From NCBI GenBank assembly GCA_003611745.1, contig RAYF01000021.1, forward strand, positions 29,931 to 93,930: DNA of 64,000 nt, given 5' to 3'. A program made the translations under genes and the position numbers. Shown here piece after piece: positions 40,763-51,047 of the stretch (position 1 is the stretch's first letter; the number at the start of each line of letters is the position of its first letter). The DNA comes from a bacterium D16-36 (GTDB lineage Bacteria > Bacillota > Clostridia > Lachnospirales > Lachnospiraceae). The notes under the pieces are model-generated. The model worked only from the letters and a program-made list of their open reading frames with translations, searched no databases and had not been told where the DNA came from.

Positions 40763-43177
40763 CTATTTCACGGTTACCTTCAATGTTTTTGACACTCCAT
40801 TATTTGCAATGACATAAATGGTACACGTCCCTTTTTTCTTTGCTTTTACTACTCCTTTTTTCGTTACGGCTGCTATTTCTTTATTATCGGTATAATAGCG
40901 GAATTTTGGACCATGATTCAACAATGGTTTTTTCTTTTCCTCCGCTACAGCAGTTGCTTTTATCTTAAAGCTTTTGTTTGGCTTTAATGCAAGCTCAGTC
41001 TTATTTAATTTAATTTTTTTAACATTTGTATGTTTTTCTTTTTTCATTGCAACATGAATGACGGAAGATTTTGAAATATAGTTTTTCCTGCCATTTTCTT
41101 CTTTATAAGTGGCAATATAATACTTATATGCTCTTGTTTTTTTCAATTTTGTATGTATACATACACGTTTGCCATTACTCTTTATGGTCTTTAATTTTTT
41201 AAAATTCTGCTTTCCATCACAAAAAGACCAATATACTTCATAACCTGTGCATCCACTCTTTTTATTCCATGTCAGCCTGATGCTGTTTTTGCCTTTCTGT
41301 TTCCCCACTGCAAGCAGGATTGGCAAATCTGTCCTTTTTTCAATTTGGTTTCCAGTTAGGTTTGACTCGTCTGGCTTTTGCGTTGATACCGGAGTTGGGG
41401 TATCAGGTATTGGAGTTGGTGTTGCTGGCTCTGAAGTTGGTGCCGTTGGTACTGGTGTTGGCTGCTGTGGGATTGGCGTTGGTTGTTGAGGTATCGGTGT
41501 TGCTGGTTTTGGTGATGGTGTCGTTGGCATCGGTGTTGGCTGCTGTGGAATTGGTGGTTGTGGGAGCGGTGATGGTGTTGGTACTTTAGGTGTCGGTGTC
41601 GGCGTTTCTGGTGCCGGGGTTGGCAGTTCCGGAGTTGGTGTCGGCGTTTCTGGGTCATTATCTGCAGTAGATAATTTTACTGTTACCGGTACATCAATGT
41701 CAAGATAATAATTTTTACCGTTATATTGCTTTGTGTATCCGGCCTGAAATTTATTAATACCTTCTGGCCCCACATCCAGCGAAGAATCTTTCCATTCAAA
41801 ACCTTCAGGAAGCACAATCTGTGAAAGTTTATCGCCAACCACCGCTGTTAGGTTTTCTGGTATTTCGGGCGCAGTAAGTTCTAATAGGCTGAAACTGATT
41901 ATTGAAGAATCAAGTTTTCCGGTGTTCACTTCTATACATGCATCCCTTGCGTCCGCTTCTATTACAATTTTTTTATAATCATTAGACAGGCTGCAATTTT
42001 CATATTGTAATTCACCATGTACTATACTATTTTCATCCAAAATTTTTTGAATGAGTTCCGTAATATTTTCCGGAAGTTCACTTTCCCAACCTTTGGCAAA
42101 GCTGTCCGAAGAAGTAATTCGTTGGTGTCCTATTGAAAAGTTCGTTTTACCTTCAAGACCTGTAAAATCAGTAATATGGTTCCATGTAAAATCTATTTTA
42201 ATGTCACTTCTTACATCTTTAAACTTCTCCAGAGAAGTAATTTTAAGCCCTGATAAGTCTAAATCTGTCAGTCCTCCAAAGGAGGTTGGGAGCGATGCAA
42301 GCTTATCAAGGTTTGTAAAGTTATTTCTGCTGCCGATCCCCCCTGTGCCCTCACTATGGCTAGCGGTTGTATGTACCATCAATCCTAGCTTCAGTTCTTT
42401 TAAAGAAGATTTGATGTCATTGTTAGCCGTTGCAAGCAATGTATCAATTGAAGCATCAGTAAGTTTGTTATCACCTAAAGATAAAGTCTGTAGTGCTCCC
42501 GCATTATCAATAAAACTAGTATCTGACAAGCCACACGCATCGAGATACAGAGCTGTCAAATTCGGCAATTTACTTTTTGTCAGATTTTTTGATATACTTT
42601 CATAGGATAATGTATTTTTCGACAGCCCTAAAGTTGTCAAACCAGGCAAGCTTAAATCTGGAACACTGCTAATCTTACAATCAAATAGATACATTGCAGT
42701 AAGGCTATTTCTCCCACTAAGGCCCGAAAAGTCAACCTCCCCGAGTTTACCATAACTCAGATTAAGTCTTTTAAGTCCTGTACAGCCTGAAAGAAGTGAT
42801 TCAAGAATCAGCCTATTTGCGTCTGTCATTTCCACGCGTAATGATTGCATGTCTTTTCTCCAAAAATTAATTTCTATATCAGTGACTTCTTCCATATTCA
42901 ATGTAATGTTTGTGCCATCTACCTTTTTTATTGCACTTTGAGGTTTAATGCCTCCATCTGCCAGTCTGTCATAAAATATTTCATCGTTAATTGCAAGGGA
43001 TGTCAAATTCTCTGCTGCCTTTGCACTGCCATTAGTAAGTGCGTTGTTCCCTATTGCAGAAATCTGTTTTACAGGCAATGATTCCAGTTCCATGCTTTTT
43101 CCTTGCACCGCCATTGCAGGTCCCGAAGTAACTAACAAAGCTATAGTGCTGATAATTGCCACAATCTTTTTTCTCAT
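40763..43177 (-). CDS. Secreted leucine-rich-repeat surface protein
   Basis: An 804-residue exported protein. Signal peptide: KKIVAIISTIALLVTSGPAMA. Residues about 95-340 form leucine-rich repeats (LKRLNLSYGKLGEVDFSGLS, LTALYLDACGLSDTSFI, LQTLSLGDNKLTDASI), then a domain with an SSILS-type linker, a proline/threonine-rich stretch of about 120 residues with repeated QQPTP and TPTP units (about residues 510-630), an Fn3-like module (SIRLTWNKKSGCTGYEVYWS) and a Big_2-like C-terminal domain (KIKLNKTELALKPNKSFKIK, ITVTKKGVVKAKKKGTCTIYV). No LPxTG anchor is seen. It probably mediates adhesion or host contact. A terminator-like inverted repeat and no promoter of high quality lie upstream (43178-43508). 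Confidence 0.87.
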   Translation of the reverse strand: MRKKIVAIISTIALLVTSGPAMAVQGKSMELESLPVKQISAIGNNALTNGSAKAAENLTSLAINDEIFYDRLADGGIKPQSAIKKVDGTNITLNMEEVTDIEINFWRKDMQSLRVEMTDANRLILESLLSGCTGLKRLNLSYGKLGEVDFSGLSGRNSLTAMYLFDCKISSVPDLSLPGLTTLGLSKNTLSYESISKNLTKSKLPNLTALYLDACGLSDTSFIDNAGALQTLSLGDNKLTDASIDTLLATANNDIKSSLKELKLGLMVHTTASHSEGTGGIGSRNNFTNLDKLASLPTSFGGLTDLDLSGLKITSLEKFKDVRSDIKIDFTWNHITDFTGLEGKTNFSIGHQRITSSDSFAKGWESELPENITELIQKILDENSIVHGELQYENCSLSNDYKKIVIEADARDACIEVNTGKLDSSIISFSLLELTAPEIPENLTAVVGDKLSQIVLPEGFEWKDSSLDVGPEGINKFQAGYTKQYNGKNYYLDIDVPVTVKLSTADNDPETPTPTPELPTPAPETPTPTPKVPTPSPLPQPPIPQQPTPMPTTPSPKPATPIPQQPTPIPQQPTPVPTAPTSEPATPTPIPDTPTPVSTQKPDESNLTGNQIEKRTDLPILLAVGKQKGKNSIRLTWNKKSGCTGYEVYWSFCDGKQNFKKLKTIKSNGKRVCIHTKLKKTRAYKYYIATYKEENGRKNYISKSSVIHVAMKKEKHTNVKKIKLNKTELALKPNKSFKIKATAVAEEKKKPLLNHGPKFRYYTDNKEIAAVTKKGVVKAKKKGTCTIYVIANNGVSKTLKVTVK

Positions 43178-43439
43178 TTTATACCTCCATATGCTGCATT
43201 TTACTTTTAAGAAACTACTATACGGTAATTCTTAATGTTTTTTCCAAATATTAATATTATCACATATATCGGTTGAGACATCTTACAAATAGTAGGAACA
43301 ATTTCTATATAAAGTTGTATATTTTCCACAAAATACTTATATTTTAAAAAACTTCCATCCGTACGACTGAATGGAAATTTAGGGCGGCTACAAATGAAAA
43401 AATTAAAATCAACCATCATGCAATATGCTTTCTCCTAAT

Positions 43440-43476
43440 AAAGAAAAAGAGCCGCATATAACAGCTCTTTTTCTTT
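43440..43476. terminator. Bidirectional terminator-like hairpin between LRR and Rpn genes
   Basis: AAAGAAAAAGAGC (43440-43452) pairs with GCTCTTTTTCTTT (43464-43476). A-run and T-run on the two sides allow termination on either strand; it lies behind the minus-strand Rpn gene. Confidence 0.75.
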
Positions 43477-43508
43477 AAAATATTTTGCTTACTAAAACAT
43501 TAGATTAA

Positions 43509-44441
43509 TTACTGCTGAATAAAGATATTCAGCTTACCTGCCTGACGGATAAACTCCTCTTCTGGCAGCCCTGCCCTCAGTACGGCATCTTCAAGAGAAA
43601 TTAATCCGTTTACCACCAACTCTGCCAGCACAGTAACTTTGCCGCGGGTTTCTCCTACAGCTTCCCCTCTGGCTTCTCCTCTGGCTTCTCCCTCCGCAAA
43701 ACCGGCCTCATAAGTGGCTCTGTCATGCAGTTCCTCGTCAAATTCTGTCAACAGCACTTCTCTCACCTCATTTCTATTTTTATACAAATATCCACCTATA
43801 CATGACCACCTTTGGGCGGCCAACACCGCATGGTCCACTGCTTCATCAAATCCCTCCGTTTTTTGATTTTTTCTCACTAATGCTATAAAATCCGAGTATT
43901 CCCTCAGTGGCTCACATTTTTCCATAAGTTCTTTGCTGTGTCCCTGATTGATATTGAGCATTGTTGCCGTCCACTCAAAGCCTTTTCCATACTCCGGTTT
44001 AATAAATGCATCCGATAGCCTCAGCTCTGTACAGTCTCCCTTTTCATCCAGTCCATTGTAAAATACGACATATTTGGGGTTTGGTATTTTTACTAGCTTT
44101 TTCCCAAAAATGTCCTGTCCTGTTTTTTTGATATACTGCTCATACAAATGCCCGTGGTAAAGGAAGCCCCTCAGCGGCATATTTGGATTGAATGTGCTCT
44201 GCTGTTCATATAGGCTCAGGTCAGACGCAATGATAAAGGATATGTCATTTTTCATCCGTATATAGATGGCATCGTCCAATGTCGTTATCTCTACCGCCTC
44301 ATCCTCCCCGTAATCTGTCCCATTCAATGCATTGTATAATGAGATCAGATGCTTTTTATTTTCTTCTGCACCGAAAATAATGCGGAAGAGCCTATCCTTA
44401 AACCTTATATTCGTATGGGCTGATTTATTTGTATCTGCCAT
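43509..44441 (-). CDS. Rpn-family PD-(D/E)XK nuclease/transposase-like protein
   Basis: A 310-residue protein of the Rpn/PDDEXK group common in Lachnospiraceae. The N-terminus (NIRFKDRLFRIIFGAEENKK) resembles the family entry, FIIASDLSLYEQQSTFNPNM carries the D-[EQ]xQ nuclease core, and NPKYVVFYNG follows. The C-terminus holds a repeat-rich helix (AEGEARGEARGEAVGETRG) and a conserved ending with LEDAVLRAGLPEEEF. Rpn proteins promote recombination or cleave DNA in E. coli; many family members have contracting or expanding repeats at the C-terminus. AGAGAG precedes the ATG. Confidence 0.82.
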   Translation of the reverse strand: MADTNKSAHTNIRFKDRLFRIIFGAEENKKHLISLYNALNGTDYGEDEAVEITTLDDAIYIRMKNDISFIIASDLSLYEQQSTFNPNMPLRGFLYHGHLYEQYIKKTGQDIFGKKLVKIPNPKYVVFYNGLDEKGDCTELRLSDAFIKPEYGKGFEWTATMLNINQGHSKELMEKCEPLREYSDFIALVRKNQKTEGFDEAVDHAVLAAQRWSCIGGYLYKNRNEVREVLLTEFDEELHDRATYEAGFAEGEARGEARGEAVGETRGKVTVLAELVVNGLISLEDAVLRAGLPEEEFIRQAGKLNIFIQQ

Positions 44442-44743
44442 AATTCTCTCTACTTTCGTTTTGAAGGTATTTATGTAACCAATATATCAAATTCACTAAT
44501 TGCCGTCAATAATCTGTTATACAATAAATATACAGATGTAAGAAACTGGTTTAGCGGCAAACACCCTCTAGTGAAAAACCATGAAAAGAAAGAGCGGAAT
44601 AGCTGCATTTTCGTGCATTTCCCTAATTGATTTTTTCTCTGTTTTCCGCTATCCTAATAAGCATGTTAGAGCACTGTACACACAAGTATTAAAGAAAGAA
44701 TATTTTCTGCACTATTTCGTATGGGGCAGAGACGAGGTAAAAC

Positions 44744-45328
44744 ATGAGAAAGAATCTTTTACTATTAGGAACCTGTTTAACTTTACTGTTGGCCGGATGC
44801 AGTTCACCAGCAAAAGATATTGCAGAGACTGTTAAGAATGTGACGAACAATTCCGACCCTACTTCGACACCAGAACCGACTGGCACACCTGCCCCGAAGG
44901 AGACAAAACTTGCGCTTGGGAAAAAAGGAAGCATCGGGGACTGGGATATCCGCGTGAAAAAGGCGGAAATCAGGACAAAAATCAAGAATGGAAAATATCG
45001 TGTCTTTGAGCCGGATAAAGGCGAGAAGTTCGTAACCATTACTGCAACTGTGCGGAACAAAGGAAAGGAGAAGAGTTCTTTTTTGCCGCGTGTAGGCTAT
45101 AAGGATAAAATGCTTACAGCAACACTTTATTATAAAGAAAAATATGAATATCAGCCGTTGGAATTACTCAGCTATGATAAGGATTTAGTTGGTACACAGG
45201 TAAATCCTCTCTCAAATAAATCTGGTATTATTGTTTTCAGTGTTCCGAAAAAAGTAGCAAAAGCGAAAGGCAAACTGTTGCTTAAAATCGGTACAAGCAC
45301 GGAAAACGTAACCTACTCTTTAAAATGA
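44744..45328 (+). CDS. Lipoprotein with DUF4352-like domain
   Basis: A 194-residue lipoprotein: lipobox LLLAGCSS (C19), then a Thr/Pro-rich linker (SDPTSTPEPTGTPAPKETK) and an immunoglobulin-like DUF4352 domain (LGKKGSIGDWDIRVKKAEIR, GEKFVTITATVRNKGKEKSS). These domains occur on the outside of the membrane in Gram-positive bacteria; function unknown. A longer ORF at 44581 on the same strand overlaps it and is not supported. A terminator follows at 45437-45475. Confidence 0.82.
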   Translation: MRKNLLLLGTCLTLLLAGCSSPAKDIAETVKNVTNNSDPTSTPEPTGTPAPKETKLALGKKGSIGDWDIRVKKAEIRTKIKNGKYRVFEPDKGEKFVTITATVRNKGKEKSSFLPRVGYKDKMLTATLYYKEKYEYQPLELLSYDKDLVGTQVNPLSNKSGIIVFSVPKKVAKAKGKLLLKIGTSTENVTYSLK

Positions 45329-45436
45329 TATGCCGTTTTAAGGCGTCATTCGTATAAGTAATAGGCGATTATTTCTGACAGTTGCCCGATTCATTTAAAT
45401 TATGCTATATTTATGTTTCCATATGTGTTAAAATAG

Positions 45437-45475
45437 AAAGTACAGTGTTATAAAGACAATGCTGTACTTTTTGTA
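45437..45475 (+). terminator. Intrinsic terminator
   Basis: AAAGTACAG (45437-45445) pairs with CTGTACTTT (45462-45470) and runs into TTTTG. It separates the lipoprotein gene from the ECF-S-like gene. Confidence 0.7.
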
Positions 45476-45522
45476 TTGTAAAGAAAATACCCGTTGTGTA
45501 GAAGGGCGGATTGGAGATTTAT

Positions 45523-46116
45523 ATGAATCAAAAGAGACAGTGGGCTTTCCAGCTATCGGTGCCTAATATAGTATTACTGGTATCGGCACTTGCTATTAAT
45601 ATATTAGGAAAATGGGTCAGCGGCTGCTTTTCGCTGCCGTTTTGGCTGGATACGGTTGGCACGATTTTTGCGGCAGGCATTTTGGGACCATTTGCAGGCG
45701 TTTTAGTAGGAGGGATTAGCGGCTGCCTGAATGCAGCTTTCGCTTCGGTTACAGCCATATATGCTGTTACGGGAATTTGTGTGGGGCTTGTAGTCGGTTA
45801 CTTTTATCAGGAAGATGCTTTAGATTTATTTCAGATTTTGTGTTCTGGGGCAATTGTCGCTATTTCTGCCGTGCTGGTGACTACCCCGGTGAATATCATA
45901 TATTATAGCGGATATACGCAGAATTTGTGGGGCGATGCCCTAATTGACATGATGCTGCAGGGTGGAAACAGCAGGTTGTTTAGCTACGTTTTGGGAGAGG
46001 CATTGGTGGATATTCCTGATAAGGTGATTTCTGTGTTTTTTGCTGCTGGCGCTGAAAAAGTATGGTGCAGGTTTTATCCGGCTGGCAAAAAGGGGGCTGT
46101 TAATGATGAAAAGTAA
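45523..46116 (+). CDS. ECF-type substrate-binding-like membrane protein
   Basis: A 197-residue protein with five to six membrane segments. [20 protein letters not shown] and [16 protein letters not shown] are typical of the ECF transporter S-component/LytS-like group; no ATPase genes are near. It begins after TTGGAG at ATG 45523 and overlaps the giant sensor kinase gene by 14 bases, so the two are expressed together. It could supply the kinase with ligand or work as a co-sensor; this is inference. Confidence 0.72.
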   Translation: MNQKRQWAFQLSVPNIVLLVSALAINILGKWVSGCFSLPFWLDTVGTIFAAGILGPFAGVLVGGISGCLNAAFASVTAIYAVTGICVGLVVGYFYQEDALDLFQILCSGAIVAISAVLVTTPVNIIYYSGYTQNLWGDALIDMMLQGGNSRLFSYVLGEALVDIPDKVISVFFAAGAEKVWCRFYPAGKKGAVNDEK

Positions 46117-49100
46117 ATTAATATTCTTCTTATTAGTGATTTTGAGTATATTTGGAAGCGGCAGCATGGCTTCTGCGGAGGATTACCGGTCAGATTTTGA
46201 AGCGGTTTCTTATGATATGGCTTCAGGGTTAACTTCTCTGGAGATTAATGCAATCGCACAGACAAATGACGGCTATATCTGGGTGGGAAGCTATTCAGGG
46301 CTGTACCGTTATGACGGCGTAAATTTTGAAGAGGTTGCTCTGGATTCCAAGATTAGGAACGTTATGGTGCTCTACACAGATTCCAGAAACCGTTTATGGA
46401 TTGGCACAAATGATAGTGGCATTCTCTGCTACAATCCTGTGAATTCTAAAATCAGTACTTTTTCAGTGGAAAATGGTTTGTCCTCGAATGCAATCCGTTC
46501 TGTCAGCGAGGATAACGAGGGCAATATTTATGTAGGTACAGGCAGTTTTTTATCGGTAATCACGCAGGAAGAAAGGGTGGTTACCTACAGCAGCCTGACG
46601 GATATAACGTATGTACGTAAACTGGCAAATTTCCAAAATGGTATTATTGCAGGGGTGACGAACAGCGGGGCTGTATTTTTTATGGATGGCGATAAAATAA
46701 TAGCTGCTGTGAATCTGCCCGAGAACAGCGGGGTCTATTTTACAAGCTGCTGCACGGCGGGGAATAGAAGTTATATATTAGGTGATTCTGCGGGCTCTCT
46801 ATACCAGTGCGATTTGTCAATGTCTGGGGGGCAATGGGCAGCAGAGGTGGAGATTGCCTGCAAGGATACGAAAATAGGCGGCATTAGCAATATTGTGGGG
46901 GGTAAAAATCAGAAATACCTTATCTGTGCAGATAATGGTCTGGGTATTTTAGATGCCGGCGGATTCACTGCTTTAAATACAGAGAAGTTTAATGGCTGTG
47001 TCTGCAATGCCCTTGAGGACCAGCAGGGAAATATCTGGTTTACATCTAATAAACAGGGAGTCTTAAAATTTTCCAGAAACCCTTTTGTTGATATTTTTAA
47101 GAAGACGGGCCTTGGCAATCATATTGTGAATGCAGTTACAGAGTTTCAGAATGATTTGTATGTTGGATGTGATGACGGTTTAATTGTGCTGGACGGCCGG
47201 ACATATGAGCAGAAGCAGTATAAGTTTTTATCTGCCTTGCGGGATGTGCGCATCCGCCATCTATATCAGGACAGCCGGAATAACCTTTGGATTAGTACGT
47301 TTGGGAAGGACGGCCTGATTTGCCTTGACAGTATGCATAAAATGACTTGTTATAATGAAGGCAATGCGGGTACGATGGGCGGACGCTTCCGCTTTGTGCT
47401 GGAGATGAAGGATCATACTATTCTGGCGGCAAGCAGCACAGGGCTGACATATATTAAGGACGGCAAGGTTACTGCTGTCATCGGTGAAAAAGAGGGGCTG
47501 GTGGTTCCTCAGATTTTGACTGTGCAGGAGCTTGAGGATGGTTCTATTCTTGCCGGGAGCGACGGGGATGGCATTTATGTGATTCAGAACCAGGAGATTG
47601 TCGGCCGGATTGGCGAGAAGGAGGGGCTGGAATCCCTTGTAGTCCTGCGCATTGTAAAATGTGGTTCCGGTTACATTTATGTTACCAGTAACGCTATTTA
47701 TTATGACGATGGCGGAAATATAAAAAAGTTAGATCAGTTTCCTTACAGCAATAATTATGATGTCTATGTTTCACCGACGCGGGAATTGTGGATTAGCAGC
47801 AGCGCCGGCATTTATATTGTGGATGAAAAAGAGTTTTTGGAAAATAAGCCATATCATTATTCCCTTTTAAATGGGAACAGGGGGTTTGACACTACATTAA
47901 CCGCAAATGCATGGAATTATGTGGATGGAGGGAATCACTATTATCTTTGCTGCAGTACCGGGATTAGGAGGGTATCTATCTCTGATTATGATAAATATGC
48001 GCATGATTATAATCTGCTGATTAATCATATTACGGTGGATAATGTTGTCCAGCCGGGGACGGCTAATGGGGAGTATGTGATTCCGGCCGGCGCCAACAGG
48101 ATTGCTATTACTCCGGCTGTACTAAATTATACTTTGGAAAATCCAGCGGTACATATGTATCTGGAGGGATTTGATGACACCGGCGTCACGGTTTTCCAAA
48201 AAGATTTAAAAGAAATGATTTATACAAACCTGCCATATGGCAAATATCAATTCCATATTCAGGTTTTGGATGACAGGACGGGGGAAGTAAAAAAGGAAAC
48301 AATTATTCCAATACAGAAAGAAGCACAGTTTTTCGAGTATACTTTTTTCCATGCGTACCTGATTGTTGTCATTTGCTTTGTTGCGATTTTTATCACTTGG
48401 CTTTTGGCGAGGTACAGGAATGTTATGCTGATGAAACATCAGTATGAGGAGATACGGCTGGCAAAGATAGAGGCTGAGCAGGCAAATCAGGCAAAAAGCC
48501 AGTTTCTTGCAAATATGTCCCATGAGATACGTACGCCGATTAATACGATTATGGGAATGAATGAGCTGGTACTTAGAGAAGATATTACCCCTGAAGTACG
48601 CAGCCATTCGGAGGATATTCAAAATGCAGGCGTCTCCCTTCTTTCTATTGTAAATGATATATTGGACTTTTCAAAAATAGAGTCGGGAAAGATGCATATC
48701 GTACCGCAGGAATACGATGCGGCAGATTTGCTGGCAGAATTGTCAACGATGCTAAGGGTGAGGGCACAGCAGAAAAATCTGACGGTCGAAGTAATATTTG
48801 ATGAAAAGATTCCGAGTAAGCTGATAGGTGATGCAAAAAGGGTCCGTCAGGTGATTTTAAATCTGCTCAGCAATTCCGTAAAATATACAGAAAAAGGAAA
48901 AATAACTTTTTCTGTAGAGCTGGCGCATATCAAAAACGGTAAAGCGTGTCTGGAAATAGCTGTAAAGGATACGGGAATCGGCATCCACAAAGAAGATATG
49001 GATAAATTGTTCCAGACTTTTGAGCGTCTCGATGAAAAACGCAATGCTAATATCCAAGGCTCCGGATTAGGGCTAAATATTACAAAGGAATTATTACTGC

Positions 49101-50077
49101 TTATGGGGAGTGAGCTGCGGATAGATAGTGTTTACGGGAAAGGCTCTAAATTTTATTTTACACTGGAACAGGGGGTGGCTAGCAAAGAAACTGTCGGCAA
49201 TATAGCAGATAAAAAAATCGAAACTATTGCCGTAAAGGAATATAAGCCTCAGTTTGTGGCGCCGGAGGCGGGGATTCTGGTGATAGATGACAATGAGATG
49301 AACTTAAAAGTAGTGCAGGGGCTTTTGGCTGCCACGAAGGTGCAGGTGGAGACAGGTACAGGCGGGAAGGAATGTCTAGAAAAAATCCGCAGCAGGCATT
49401 ATGATTTGATTCTTCTGGATCACATGATGCCGGAGATGGATGGAATTGAGACATTGGAGCATATTAAGGGAGAAGATCATCTGTGCAAAGAGACACCGGT
49501 GATTATCCTGACAGCAAATGCTATCCGCGGGGCGAGAGAAGCGTATCTGGAAAAAGGATTCACAGATTACCTGTCCAAGCCTGTGACGGGCGACGCGCTA
49601 GAGACTGTATTAGCCATGTACCTGCCACGTGAAAAGATGCTGCCAGCGGATGCTGCAGTAGCGGAAAAGGATGCAGAGAGCAATAATTTTACAGATGCCA
49701 CAGAGGATGTCGGGACGGCACAGGAGGATGTACAGAATTCTGCCAGTTCTCTGATTTCTGAAACAGATGGGCTTATGTACAGTGGCGGTATGATGGACTT
49801 GTACCAGCAGATGCTTCAGATGTTTGGGGCACAGGGGGATGGGAAGATACAGGAGTTAGACCGTTTTGCCGGGGAGGAGGACTGGCAGAATTACAGGGTG
49901 TGCATCCATGCATTAAAAAGCAGTGCTAAAAGCATCGGGGCGAACAGTCTTTCAGAGGCGGCTGCAGATTTAGAGCAGGCTGCAAAGCAGGAGGATGGGA
50001 CATATATTAAGGAGCGGCACTTAAAAGTAATGGAGCTCTATAGGGCGGTTATTAAGGAAATCCAAAAACTTTCCTAA
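46103..50077 (+). CDS. Hybrid sensor histidine kinase with two-component-regulator propeller
   Basis: A 1324-residue protein. A signal-anchor (residues about 3-20) leads to an outside sensor of repeated propeller blades ([60 protein letters not shown]) up to about residue 620, a Y_Y_Y-like domain, a membrane segment near 748-770, HisKA with H around residue 805 ([15 protein letters not shown]), HATPase_c (IKDTGIG-like [22 protein letters not shown]), a receiver domain (D about 1107 in [14 protein letters not shown]) and a C-terminal Hpt (H about 1268 in [16 protein letters not shown]). Start is ATG 46103 behind AAGGGGG. It could carry a full phosphorelay in one chain; the output regulator is not seen nearby. 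Confidence 0.93.
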   Translation: MMKSKLIFFLLVILSIFGSGSMASAEDYRSDFEAVSYDMASGLTSLEINAIAQTNDGYIWVGSYSGLYRYDGVNFEEVALDSKIRNVMVLYTDSRNRLWIGTNDSGILCYNPVNSKISTFSVENGLSSNAIRSVSEDNEGNIYVGTGSFLSVITQEERVVTYSSLTDITYVRKLANFQNGIIAGVTNSGAVFFMDGDKIIAAVNLPENSGVYFTSCCTAGNRSYILGDSAGSLYQCDLSMSGGQWAAEVEIACKDTKIGGISNIVGGKNQKYLICADNGLGILDAGGFTALNTEKFNGCVCNALEDQQGNIWFTSNKQGVLKFSRNPFVDIFKKTGLGNHIVNAVTEFQNDLYVGCDDGLIVLDGRTYEQKQYKFLSALRDVRIRHLYQDSRNNLWISTFGKDGLICLDSMHKMTCYNEGNAGTMGGRFRFVLEMKDHTILAASSTGLTYIKDGKVTAVIGEKEGLVVPQILTVQELEDGSILAGSDGDGIYVIQNQEIVGRIGEKEGLESLVVLRIVKCGSGYIYVTSNAIYYDDGGNIKKLDQFPYSNNYDVYVSPTRELWISSSAGIYIVDEKEFLENKPYHYSLLNGNRGFDTTLTANAWNYVDGGNHYYLCCSTGIRRVSISDYDKYAHDYNLLINHITVDNVVQPGTANGEYVIPAGANRIAITPAVLNYTLENPAVHMYLEGFDDTGVTVFQKDLKEMIYTNLPYGKYQFHIQVLDDRTGEVKKETIIPIQKEAQFFEYTFFHAYLIVVICFVAIFITWLLARYRNVMLMKHQYEEIRLAKIEAEQANQAKSQFLANMSHEIRTPINTIMGMNELVLREDITPEVRSHSEDIQNAGVSLLSIVNDILDFSKIESGKMHIVPQEYDAADLLAELSTMLRVRAQQKNLTVEVIFDEKIPSKLIGDAKRVRQVILNLLSNSVKYTEKGKITFSVELAHIKNGKACLEIAVKDTGIGIHKEDMDKLFQTFERLDEKRNANIQGSGLGLNITKELLLLMGSELRIDSVYGKGSKFYFTLEQGVASKETVGNIADKKIETIAVKEYKPQFVAPEAGILVIDDNEMNLKVVQGLLAATKVQVETGTGGKECLEKIRSRHYDLILLDHMMPEMDGIETLEHIKGEDHLCKETPVIILTANAIRGAREAYLEKGFTDYLSKPVTGDALETVLAMYLPREKMLPADAAVAEKDAESNNFTDATEDVGTAQEDVQNSASSLISETDGLMYSGGMMDLYQQMLQMFGAQGDGKIQELDRFAGEEDWQNYRVCIHALKSSAKSIGANSLSEAAADLEQAAKQEDGTYIKERHLKVMELYRAVIKEIQKLS

Positions 50078-50181
50078 AATGCGATACAATATTTGCGGCA
50101 AAAGCCACTACCGCATGCGGAGTAATAGTAACCGCCGCAGTAATAGAAAAAATCAGAGAAATGTCAGAAACGCATTTGTTA

Positions 50182-50194
50182 TCTGTGGTATAAT
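50182..50194 (+). promoter_or_regulatory. Extended -10 promoter of vanRS-like operon
   Basis: TGTGGTATAAT with TATAAT at 50189-50194 and TG one base before. No clear -35 is present. The region 50078-50312 is otherwise free of genes. Confidence 0.5.
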
Positions 50195-50312
50195 GCCTGC
50201 AGATAAAAAATTGATATGATGCCATGGCCAAAAGCAGATAGCAATCTGTGGCACCAGTTGGGGAAAAATACCTTTTATCCCCAACATCATTAATATGTAA
50301 TGGAGAAGAGCT

Positions 50313-51017
50313 ATGAACCGTTATTCCCAAAATATTTTAGTTGTAGACGATGAAGAAGAAATTACAGATTTGTTGGAGGTATATCTGACAAATGAGGGTT
50401 ATCAGGTGCATAAATTTTATTCCGGCGCCGGTGTAATGGAGTGTATCAGGGACAGCCAGATTGATTTAGCGCTTTTAGATGTCATGCTGCCTGATATAGA
50501 TGGATTTACACTGTGCCGTAATATCCGTGAGGAATGGTATTTTCCCATTATTATGCTGACAGCGAAGGTGGAAGACAGTGACAAAATCGCAGGCATGACG
50601 ATGGGGGCGGACGATTATATTACGAAGCCGTTTAATCCTTTGGAAGTGGTGGCGAGGGTCAAGGCGCAGCTTCGCAGGGCGCAGAACTATAACATTTCTA
50701 TGGGGAAGCAGGAGGAGGAATACTATAATATCCGTGGAATGGAGATTAATGTAGCCGACCATACCTGTACGCTCTTTGGGGAAGAGATTCCGATTACTCC
50801 GCTGGAGTTTTCTATTCTGCTCTATCTCTGCCAGCATATGGGCCAGGTGGTTTCCTCAGAAGAATTATTTGAAAAGGTCTGGGGCGAGAAATATCTGGAT
50901 AATAATAATACGGTTATGGCCCATATTGCAAGGATACGTGAAAAACTGCATGAAAACGCACGGAAACCGAAATTCATTAAGACAGTCTGGGGTGTAGGAT
51001 ATAAAATTGAACGATAG
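50313..51017 (+). CDS. OmpR/VanR-family response regulator
   Basis: A 234-residue regulator with N-terminal receiver (ILVVDDEEEITDLLEVYLTN, phosphorylated Asp in LALLDVMLPDIDG, AKVEDSDKIAGMTMGADDYI, K in TKPFNPLE) and C-terminal winged helix (TPLEFSILLYLCQHMGQVVS, FIKTVWGVGYKIE). Strong resemblance to VanR. It is followed by its kinase after 30 bases and then by a C39 peptidase. Confidence 0.92.
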   Translation: MNRYSQNILVVDDEEEITDLLEVYLTNEGYQVHKFYSGAGVMECIRDSQIDLALLDVMLPDIDGFTLCRNIREEWYFPIIMLTAKVEDSDKIAGMTMGADDYITKPFNPLEVVARVKAQLRRAQNYNISMGKQEEEYYNIRGMEINVADHTCTLFGEEIPITPLEFSILLYLCQHMGQVVSSEELFEKVWGEKYLDNNNTVMAHIARIREKLHENARKPKFIKTVWGVGYKIER

Positions 51018-51047
51018 GAATAGGTGCGGTGCGGGAACGGGGGAAAT

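Noticed and set aside
41320..41589. Long frames opposite the proline-rich repeats of the LRR gene
   Set aside because: They are low-complexity shadows of the TPTP/QQPTP coding repeats on the other strand.
44581..44835. 84-codon open frame before the lipoprotein gene
   Set aside because: It overlaps the lipoprotein gene with its clear lipobox in another frame, and its own translation looks like no family. Its first part may be leader sequence only.
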